Notes under the pieces: generated by a model
The model's input: only the letters and a program-made list of their open reading frames with translations
Databases searched by the model: none
What the model was told of the DNA's origin: nothing
Program-made: the position numbers and the translations under genes
Assembly (NCBI GenBank): GCA_910579155.1
Contig: CAJTTS010000102.1
Coordinates: 1-10,647, forward strand
Source of the DNA: an uncultured Oscillospiraceae bacterium
GTDB taxonomy: Bacteria > Bacillota_A > Clostridia > Oscillospirales > Oscillospiraceae
Length of the DNA: 10,647 bases
Direction of reading: 5' to 3'
Shown: positions 5,609 through 10,647 of the stretch, one piece after another
Layout: every line of letters starts with the position of its first letter
Position numbering within the stretch: position 1 is the first letter of the stretch

Positions 5609-7576
5609 ATGCAAGATTCTACCTATCTGGGCACGGAGAAACCGGGAAAACTGCTGCTGAAATTCGCCATTCCCTGCATCTTTTCGCTCATCATCTCCTG
5701 CCTGTACAACATCGTGGATCAGATCTTCGTGGGCAACGGCGTGGGCTACCTGGGCAACGCCGCCACCGGGGTCATCTTCCCCATCACCGTCATCGGCTGG
5801 GGCGTGTCCCTGTTCTTCGGGGACGGCGCGGCGGCGTCCCTCAGCGTGTCCTTGGGGCGGAACAAAACCCAGGATATCCACCGCATCGTGGGCAATGCTG
5901 TGCTGTGCTCTTTCCTGGGCGGCGTGGTCATCATTCTTGTCAGCTATCTGTGGGGGGACGGCCTGCTGCGGCTCATCGGCGCCACCGGCGCCAACCTGGC
6001 CCTGGCCCATGACTACGGCTTCATCATCTATGCCATGATGCCCCTCGCCCTGGTGCAGAACACCCTGGCCTCCATCATCCGGGCGGACGGCAGCCCAAAG
6101 TACGCCATGGGGGCCATGCTGGCCGGGGCGGTGCTGAACATCATCGGCGACCCGGTGGCCATTTTCGTGCTGGACCTGGGCATCCAGGGCGCGGCCTGGG
6201 CCACCATCCTGGGGCAGTTTGTCAGCTTCTGCATTTGCGCCGCCTATCTCACCCGTAGCAAGACCTTCCGGGTGTCCGCCTCCAGCTTCCGGCCCGACCT
6301 CACCCTGCTCAAGCAGGTGATGGCCCTGGGCGCGTCCAGCTTCCTCACCCAGATGTCCATCGTGGTCATCACCATCGTGAACAACATCCTGCTGGTGGTG
6401 TACGGGGCCCTGTCCCCCTACGGCGAGGACATCCCCCTGGCGGCTTTCGTGGTCATCATGAAGCTGTTCCAGATCGTGCTGAATATCGCCATCGGCATCG
6501 CTGCCGGGGCCCAGCCCATCGTGGGCTACAACTACGGCGCAAAAAAATTCGGCCGTGTGCGGGAGCTGTTGGGGCTCATCATCAAATGGACTTGCATCGT
6601 CTGCCTCATCTGCACCGTGCTTTTTGAGGCGATCCCGACAGTGTTCATCCGGATGTTCGGTGCGGAGGGTGTGGACCCGGTGCTGTACACCGAGTTTGCG
6701 GTGGGCTGCCTGCGCATTTACCTCTCCCTTATCCTGTTCACCTGTGTGCAGAAGGTGTGCGCCATCTTCCTGCAATCCATTGGCCACGCCAAGGCGGCGG
6801 TACCCCTGTCCATCCTCCGGGACGTGCTGCTCATCGTGTTCTCCATCCTCATGCCCCGGTTTTGGGGTGTCACCGGCATCTTCTGGGGCGCGCCCATGGC
6901 CGATGTGCTGGCCATCGCCGTCACCGCCGTGGTGATGGTCCGGCTGTGGAGGCGGCTCAAGGCGGAGGACGGGAAGGCGGAGGCCGGAGCCGTTCTGCGT
7001 GCCTCCCGCCCCGGCGTCATCATCACCATCGCCCGGGAGCACGGCACCGCCGGCAAGCGGATCGGCCAGCTGGTGGCGGAGAAGCTGGGCGTACCCTGCT
7101 ACTATAAGGAGATGACCGCCCTGGCCGCCCAGGAGAGCGGGCTGGCCCGTGAGTTCATATCCGGCATCAACGCGGACGAAAACGCGGTGATGCGGGAGCT
7201 GTACCTGAGCACCAGCGCCGTCCAGCAGGCCATCGTAGCCCAGGATCGGGCCATCAATATGATCGCGGACAAGGGTTCCTGTGTCATTGTGGGCCGGGCG
7301 GCGGATCATGTGCTGCGGGACCGGGACAACGTGGTTCGGGTGTTCATTCATGCGCCGAAGGAGTACCGCGTCAAAAAAGTGATGGAGATGTACGGCGACA
7401 CCCAGGCCGAGGGCAAAAAAAGCGTGGCCCGCTCCGACGCTGCCCGAAGTGCTTACTATAAAAGCATTTCCGGCCATGAGTGGGGTGACCCCCACCAGTA
7501 TGAGCTGAGCGTGGACAGCTCCATCGGCGTGGAGCGGACAGCGGAGCTGATCTGCGCATACATCAATCATCTATGA
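5609..7576 (+). CDS. MATE efflux transporter fused to a cytidylate-kinase-like domain
   Basis: The product has 655 residues. Residues 1-448 form a MATE transporter with two six-helix repeats, for example FAIPCIFSLIISCLYNIVDQ at the first helix and GAQPIVGYNYGA in the second half. MATE proteins export cationic drugs or metabolites using Na+ or H+ gradients. After a charged linker (RLWRRLKAEDGKAEAG), residues 467-655 match the cytidylate-kinase-like family. The P-loop region is IAREHGTAGKRIG (residues 474-486), followed by GSCVIVGRAADHVLRDRDNV and VRVFIHAP. The frame is continuous, so this is a true fusion and not an assembly of two genes. GGGAGG (5595-5600) lies 8 bases before ATG 5609. The last MATE helix leaves the kinase-like part in the cytoplasm if the usual topology holds. 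The kinase substrate is unknown. The gene ends before a strong terminator. Confidence 0.9.
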   Translation: MQDSTYLGTEKPGKLLLKFAIPCIFSLIISCLYNIVDQIFVGNGVGYLGNAATGVIFPITVIGWGVSLFFGDGAAASLSVSLGRNKTQDIHRIVGNAVLCSFLGGVVIILVSYLWGDGLLRLIGATGANLALAHDYGFIIYAMMPLALVQNTLASIIRADGSPKYAMGAMLAGAVLNIIGDPVAIFVLDLGIQGAAWATILGQFVSFCICAAYLTRSKTFRVSASSFRPDLTLLKQVMALGASSFLTQMSIVVITIVNNILLVVYGALSPYGEDIPLAAFVVIMKLFQIVLNIAIGIAAGAQPIVGYNYGAKKFGRVRELLGLIIKWTCIVCLICTVLFEAIPTVFIRMFGAEGVDPVLYTEFAVGCLRIYLSLILFTCVQKVCAIFLQSIGHAKAAVPLSILRDVLLIVFSILMPRFWGVTGIFWGAPMADVLAIAVTAVVMVRLWRRLKAEDGKAEAGAVLRASRPGVIITIAREHGTAGKRIGQLVAEKLGVPCYYKEMTALAAQESGLAREFISGINADENAVMRELYLSTSAVQQAIVAQDRAINMIADKGSCVIVGRAADHVLRDRDNVVRVFIHAPKEYRVKKVMEMYGDTQAEGKKSVARSDAARSAYYKSISGHEWGDPHQYELSVDSSIGVERTAELICAYINHL

Positions 7577-7590
7577 CTTGATTGAGAGAG

Positions 7591-7630
7591 CAAACCAGGG
7601 GTAGCGGAATATTCCGCCGCCCCTGATTTG
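7591..7630. repeat. Hairpin with inner 14-bp palindrome between convergent genes
   Basis: CAAACCAGGGG and CCCCTGATTTG pair with one mismatch and enclose GCGGAATATTCCGC, a perfect 14-bp palindrome. No T-tract follows. It lies directly after the MATE-kinase stop and before the terminator, so it may protect the 3' end of the mRNA. Confidence 0.65.
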
Positions 7631-7633
7631 TGA

Positions 7634-7674
7634 AAAAACGGCCTGCCTGGTCAGAACCCAGACAGGCCGTTTTT
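7634..7674. terminator. Bidirectional intrinsic terminator
   Basis: AAAAACGGCCTG (7634-7645) pairs with CAGGCCGTTTTT (7663-7674). The inner stem CTGG/CCAG follows one mismatch. The stem has a T-tract in both directions, so it can end the MATE-kinase transcript on the plus strand and the marR transcript on the minus strand, whose stop codon lies only 7 bases away. Confidence 0.9.
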
Positions 7675-7680
7675 ATGTAT

Positions 7681-8154
7681 CTACTCGCCGTCATCCCGGC
7701 GTTCCAACCGCCGCGCCCAGTCATCGCCCAGCTTATCCAGAAGCGTTTCCAGGACAGCCTGTTCCTCGGTTGTGAGCGAGGAAAACAGTTCTGCCCGGTG
7801 GCGCAGAATATGCGCTTCATCCCTTTGGGCAACCCAGTCTCTGCCCTGTTCCGTGATGGACAAGGACACCTTTCGCCGGTCCTCCTCACTGCGTACCCGG
7901 GTGATGAGACCTTTATCCTCCAATTTGGCGGCAATCTCGCTCATAGAACCCGCCTGGATACCCAGCAATTCCTGGAGCTCCCTTTGCGACATCTCGCCCC
8001 GCTGGCAAAGGGTGCGCAGGATGCGTCCCTGTCCCCGCCGCTTTCCCAAACTGTGGGAGAGGAGCCGTCCACATCGCTCGAATTTCCCCACCAGGTCATC
8101 CCTGTCCATATGGGACTCATGGTGGCAGTTGTTCCCGTGATACCTGCCCCTCAT
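7681..8154 (-). CDS. MarR-family transcriptional regulator
   Basis: The product has 157 residues and the order expected for MarR. An N-terminal helix (DDLVGKFERCGRLLSH) is followed by a winged helix-turn-helix at about 40-105 (MSQRELQELLGIQAGSMSEI, then wing EEDRRKVSLSITEQG). A C-terminal dimerisation helix (SLTTEEQAVLETLLDKLGDD) ends the protein. The first 15 residues, MRGRYHGNNCHHESH, are rich in His and Cys and could bind metal. Its ATG (8154-8152) overlaps the stop of the preceding gene as ATGA, so translation is coupled. A second in-frame ATG (M16) has no better ribosome site. MarR proteins usually repress their own operon and a nearby efflux gene; the convergent MATE-kinase gene and the ABC exporter at 9806 are candidates. 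A dyad lies in the operon promoter. Confidence 0.9.
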   Translation of the reverse strand: MRGRYHGNNCHHESHMDRDDLVGKFERCGRLLSHSLGKRRGQGRILRTLCQRGEMSQRELQELLGIQAGSMSEIAAKLEDKGLITRVRSEEDRRKVSLSITEQGRDWVAQRDEAHILRHRAELFSSLTTEEQAVLETLLDKLGDDWARRLERRDDGE

Positions 8155-8555
8155 TTACTGTGCACCTCGTGCTCGCGGTGCTTCCCGTCTTTATGCTCAT
8201 GATGGCCATGACCGCAGCGGGTAAAGCTCTCCCCGCCGCAACGCTCCCGCCAATCCTCCGCCAGCTTTTCCAGCAGGGCTTGGAGGGCTGCCTTTTCTTC
8301 GCCGGAAAGGATTCGGAATAAGTCGTCCTCTCCCAGCTCGGCGTGGCGCACAAACCGGCCGCACTGATGGAGCAATCCGGCCAAACCGTCTTTGTGGTGG
8401 CCGCAGCCGTGGCCGTGATGGTGGTCATGGTCATGACCGATATCGGTTACGCCAAAGTATTTCCTGCCTCTGCCGCACTGGAGGGCGTCTGACGAACAAT
8501 GGTTATCACACTGCGGACAGGTTTGCGCCTGACCGGCGTTCATTGCTTCGCTCAT
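8151..8555 (-). CDS. His-rich zinc-ribbon protein resembling a MarR protein without its DNA-binding domain
   Basis: The product has 134 residues. Residues 13-27 are a Cys cluster (C13, C16, C20, C27 in CPQCDNHCSSDALQCGRGRK) like a zinc ribbon. Residues 41-54 are HDHDHHHGHGCGHH. Residues 56-71 (DGLAGLLHQCGRFVRH) and 79-106 (DLFRILSGEEKAALQALLEK, then LAEDWRER) resemble the first and last helices of the MarR protein encoded next. The last segment has 14 identities in 28 positions by eye. The whole winged helix between them is absent. The tail is again His-rich (GHGHHEHKDGKHREHEVH). AAGGAG lies 8 bases before ATG 8555. The start of the MarR gene overlaps its stop. A role as metal-binding partner or antagonist of MarR is inference. 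Confidence 0.85.
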   Translation of the reverse strand: MSEAMNAGQAQTCPQCDNHCSSDALQCGRGRKYFGVTDIGHDHDHHHGHGCGHHKDGLAGLLHQCGRFVRHAELGEDDLFRILSGEEKAALQALLEKLAEDWRERCGGESFTRCGHGHHEHKDGKHREHEVHSK

Positions 8556-8578
8556 TTTGAAAACTCCTTCATCAATTT

Positions 8579-8592
8579 GTTAGGCACCTTAC
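8579..8592. promoter_or_regulatory. Candidate MarR operator
   Basis: GTTAGG-CA-CCTTAC is an imperfect dyad whose arms match at 5 of 6 positions. It lies just downstream of the -10 box of the minus-strand promoter and covers the expected start of transcription, a usual place for an autorepressor. Confidence 0.4.
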
Positions 8593-8596
8593 AATT

Positions 8597-8625
8597 ATAT
8601 TACTATGCCGATCACGAAATGTCAA
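8597..8625 (-). promoter_or_regulatory. Sigma-A promoter of the zinc-ribbon/MarR operon
   Basis: On the minus strand TTGACA (8625-8620) and TAATAT (8602-8597) are 17 bp apart. Transcription should start near 8590, giving a leader of about 35 bases. No other promoter for the MarR gene is needed because the two genes overlap. Confidence 0.85.
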
Positions 8626-8887
8626 GGGAAAATATTTCGGCGCCTTGAAATTTTAGCAGAAAGTGGTATTCGCTGATGTGGACAAGAGCACAAAATCTAA
8701 GCGGAGCTGCTGACAACAAATTCAAATATGCCATGGAGCGAAAAAGCAAGAACCCTATCCAGCACAGATTTATAATTATGTAAAACTGCCGCAGCTACTA
8801 AAAATTATACGCCAGCCAATTCGGATAAAAGATGCTGTGGTCATTCTGCCCTATAGGCGTATTGCATATTTTTGTGAATTATGCCCT
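8626..8887. other. Divergent intergenic region, no gene seen
   Basis: All frames are broken by stops and I recognise no RNA, repeat or protein fragment. A GGCGCC site at 8639-8644 is the only small palindrome. The region separates the divergent MarR and CarD operons and is AT-rich. Confidence 0.5.
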
Positions 8888-8916
8888 TTGAAAGATGTGC
8901 AAATTTCCTATAAAAT
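8888..8916 (+). promoter_or_regulatory. Promoter of the small-protein/CarD operon
   Basis: TTGAAA (8888-8893) and TAAAAT (8911-8916) are 17 bp apart. Transcription would begin near 8923, about 28 bases before the first ATG. A shifted TATAAA (8909-8914) would give a 15-bp spacer and is less likely. Confidence 0.65.
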
Positions 8917-8950
8917 AAGTGTATCTCAATATTGATGGAGGTTTTGCACA

Positions 8951-9190
8951 ATGAAACGGATCAAGGCGGAATGCCTGGAGCAGACGCTTCACTTCACGCT
9001 GAAAGAAGGTCTCCCGTTGGATGAGGTCAAAGAGCAGGTGCGGCAGGAATACGAGCATTACAAAGCTCAGATGGATCGCCGGGGAACCCTCTATAAAATC
9101 ATTGAGGAAATCGAGCAGACCGATGGATCCCTCATCATCAAAGTGAAACGGCAGAACAATTTTCATCCCGTGGGCGGGTACCTGGATTGA
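8951..9190 (+). CDS. Small hypothetical protein, first gene of the CarD operon
   Basis: The product has 79 residues, is charged and soluble, and shows no signal peptide or membrane helix. It has two helical stretches (LEQTLHFTLKEGLPLDEVKE and VRQEYEHYKAQMDRRGTLYK), then a beta hairpin (TDGSLIIKVKRQ), and ends in HPVGGYLD. The clear secondary-structure pattern and good ribosome site (GGAGG, 8937-8941, 9 bases before the ATG) show it is a real gene. I cannot assign a family with a known function. The stop overlaps a possible TTG start of the CarD gene, so the two products are probably made together and may act together. Confidence 0.8.
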   Translation: MKRIKAECLEQTLHFTLKEGLPLDEVKEQVRQEYEHYKAQMDRRGTLYKIIEEIEQTDGSLIIKVKRQNNFHPVGGYLD

Positions 9191-9198
9191 ACGCCGCT

Positions 9199-9702
9199 AT
9201 GTTTGCGGTAGGGGAAACTGTCTTATATAACCGAACAGGGGTATGCCGGGTCGAAGGGATTGGAACGCCGCCTTTCCAAAAAAATGACGGACTCAACTAT
9301 TACACACTCCGATCTGTTTTTTCTACCAGTGGTGAGCAGATTTATGTCCCGGTTGAGGCTATGGTATCTATGCGTCCTCTGGTAGACAGTAAGGCGGTAT
9401 CCAGCTATCTGGAGATGATCCCTCAATTAACTCCTGAGATTTTTCACTCCAAAAAACCTTCAGATCTCGCTATGCACTATCAAGAACTACTTATCTCCTG
9501 CGATTTGAAAGACGCTTTGCTCCTGATGAAGGAAATCTATTTGAAGCAAGCAACATCAAAAAAGCTGGGCCAGGTAGACGCCCGGTATCTGAAAATCGCA
9601 GAGCGCATGGTGTGTGAGGAGTTTGCGTTTATTTTGGGTACGTCTCCCGATTTAATCCGGATGCGGCTGTATGCGGTAATGAGGCAGGAAGTGTCGGGCT
9701 AA
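9199..9702 (+). CDS. CarD-family transcriptional regulator (RNA polymerase-binding)
   Basis: The product has 167 residues. The N-terminal 60 residues form a CarD/CdnL/TRCF RNA polymerase-interaction domain: MFAVGETVLYNRTGVCRVEG, then YYTLRSVFSTSGEQIYVPVE, with the usual V-Y-x-x-x-G-V start. The rest is helical (about residues 75-160) and corresponds to the DNA-binding part of CarD proteins. CarD proteins stabilise the open promoter complex. I chose ATG 9199 because the family begins at MFA(V/I)G. An in-frame TTG at 9187 that overlaps the upstream stop would add four residues and cannot be excluded; no strong ribosome site precedes either. Cotranscription with the 79-residue gene is clear from the 4-8 bp spacing. 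Confidence 0.88.
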   Translation: MFAVGETVLYNRTGVCRVEGIGTPPFQKNDGLNYYTLRSVFSTSGEQIYVPVEAMVSMRPLVDSKAVSSYLEMIPQLTPEIFHSKKPSDLAMHYQELLISCDLKDALLLMKEIYLKQATSKKLGQVDARYLKIAERMVCEEFAFILGTSPDLIRMRLYAVMRQEVSG

Positions 9703-9718
9703 AAAAATGGAATCACAC

Positions 9719-9757
9719 AAAAGGTGAGGGTGCAGAATGTTCTGCCTCTCACCTTTT
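9719..9757. terminator. Bidirectional intrinsic terminator
   Basis: AAAAGGTGAG (9719-9728) pairs with CTCACCTTTT (9748-9757), and GCAGAA/TTCTGC form an inner stem (9732-9737, 9740-9745). T-tracts exist in both directions, so it serves the CarD operon (plus) and the ABC exporter gene (minus). Confidence 0.9.
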
Positions 9758-9805
9758 TATGCCATTATGGCAGTATTGACAAGCACATAAGCAGGATATT
9801 CCGTA

Positions 9806-10647
9806 TCATGCCAACACCCAATTCTGACTTTCTGTTTGCAGTTGAACCATCCGTGCAAAGGCCCCGTTCCGTTTCATCAGCTCCGCTGGCGTCCCCGTCT
9901 CGGCAACCGTACCCCCGGACAGCACTACGATCTTGTTGGCGTTCTCCACCGTCCTCATGCGGTGAGCGATAATCAGCACCGTCTTTCGCTCTACCAGCCG
10001 GGAGATGGCCTGCTGAATCTCCGTCTCATTCTCCGCGTCCAGGGAGGCGGTAGCCTCGTCCAGCAGGATGATGGGGGCATCCTTCAAGAGCGCACGGGCG
10101 ATGGAAATGCGCTGCCGCTCACCCCCGGAGAGGGTGGAGCCGTTCTCACCGATCATGGTCTGATACCCCTGGGGGAGCTTGGCGATAAATTCATCGCACA
10201 TGGCTTCTTTCGCCGCCTGCATGACCTCCGCGTCTGTGGCGTCCTTCCGGCCAATGCGGATATTCTCCATGACCGTGTTATTGAACAACGTCACATCCTG
10301 GAACACGATGGAGTAGGCGGTCAGGAGCTTCTCCGGGTCTACCGTGGCAACATCCACGCCGCCCACGGTGATCCGGCCCCGGTCAATGTCCCAAAACCGT
10401 GCCGCCAGCTTGGCGGCGGTAGATTTGCCGCCACCGGAGGGGCCGATCAGGGCTGTAACCTCGCCCTGCTTGGCGGTAAAGGAGACATCCTTCAGCACTG
10501 TCTCACCGCTGTTATAGGCAAAGCCCACATTTTCAAAGGCTATGTCGTACCCCTTGGGTGCAAAGGCTGTCCCACCGGACTGCTCCTGGCAGTCGTTGAT
10601 CTCGTTCATGCGGTCGATATTCACCTGCATGGAGTTCATTGCCGCCA
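9806..10647 (-). CDS. ABC exporter, ATP-binding C-terminal part, N-terminus outside window
   Basis: The frame runs from the right edge to a TGA at 9808-9806, about 280 codons. It is open at the right, so the internal Met at 10639 is not the real start. The nucleotide-binding domain is complete. It has an A-loop tyrosine in FENVGFAYNSGE, Walker A GPSGGGKST, the Q-loop in SIVFQDVTLF, signature LSGGERQR, Walker B IILLDEA and the H-loop IIAHR. The residues before it (AAMNSMQVNIDRMNEIND) look like the end of a transmembrane domain and linker. This is therefore a type I exporter with fused membrane and ATPase domains, similar to IrtA/IrtB or YbtP/Q half-transporters. The substrate cannot be read from this part. 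It faces the CarD operon across a shared terminator. Confidence 0.92.
   Translation of the reverse strand, partial: AAMNSMQVNIDRMNEINDCQEQSGGTAFAPKGYDIAFENVGFAYNSGETVLKDVSFTAKQGEVTALIGPSGGGKSTAAKLAARFWDIDRGRITVGGVDVATVDPEKLLTAYSIVFQDVTLFNNTVMENIRIGRKDATDAEVMQAAKEAMCDEFIAKLPQGYQTMIGENGSTLSGGERQRISIARALLKDAPIILLDEATASLDAENETEIQQAISRLVERKTVLIIAHRMRTVENANKIVVLSGGTVAETGTPAELMKRNGAFARMVQLQTESQNWVLA

Noticed and set aside
5561..7570. A 669-codon open frame on the minus strand opposite the MATE-kinase gene.
   Set aside because: It is rich in His, Gly and Asp repeats typical of the antisense of a GC-rich gene, has no domain, and the opposite strand encodes a clear transporter-kinase fusion with a ribosome site.

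Overview
The window looks like part of the chromosome of a gut-type Clostridia species (Oscillospiraceae-like). GC-rich housekeeping and efflux genes sit next to AT-rich accessory genes, and the gene families present (WYL regulator, large serine recombinase, MATE, MarR, CarD, ABC exporter) are typical of that group. No rRNA, tRNA or CRISPR array is visible. The taxonomic placement is an inference from gene content and composition only.

Layout. (1) 1-1526: a divergent pair, a DJ-1/PfpI-family gene that leaves the window on the left (minus strand) and a WYL-domain regulator (plus strand). The regulator has a textbook TTGACA-17-TATAAT promoter, and a short direct repeat lies beside it. (2) About 1529-5333: a decayed mobile-element region. 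It holds a palindrome-rich oriT-like stretch, one intact AT-rich cargo gene with a HEPN-type R-x4-H motif, a 300-bp run of strong inverted repeats and hairpins, a stop-riddled relic of a replication initiator (RepA) tail, small decayed ORFs, and a large serine recombinase that has lost its catalytic domain. (3) 5340-5556: a 217-bp MITE-like element with terminal inverted repeats and an apparent ATTTT target duplication, inserted between the recombinase relic and the next gene. (4) 5609-7576: a MATE transporter fused in frame to a cytidylate-kinase-like domain, ending at a bidirectional terminator. (5) 7681-8625: a minus-strand, translationally coupled pair under one strong promoter. The first gene encodes a His-rich, zinc-ribbon protein that looks like a MarR protein without its DNA-binding domain. 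The second encodes a complete MarR regulator. (6) 8888-9757: a two-gene plus-strand operon, a small conserved-looking protein and a CarD-type RNA polymerase-binding regulator, with its own promoter and terminator. (7) 9806-10647: the ATPase end of an ABC exporter (minus strand), cut by the window edge.

How the parts may work together. The HEPN gene sits between features expected of an integrative mobile element, the usual setting of phage-defence cargo. It is the best candidate for an undescribed defence or toxin function here. The second candidate is the MarR operon, where a DNA-binding-deficient, metal-ligand-rich paralogue is co-translated with a full MarR repressor. That suggests metal-responsive control by heterodimer formation, possibly of the neighbouring efflux genes. 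Both functional proposals are inferences; the domains, motifs, overlaps and repeats are read directly from the sequence.
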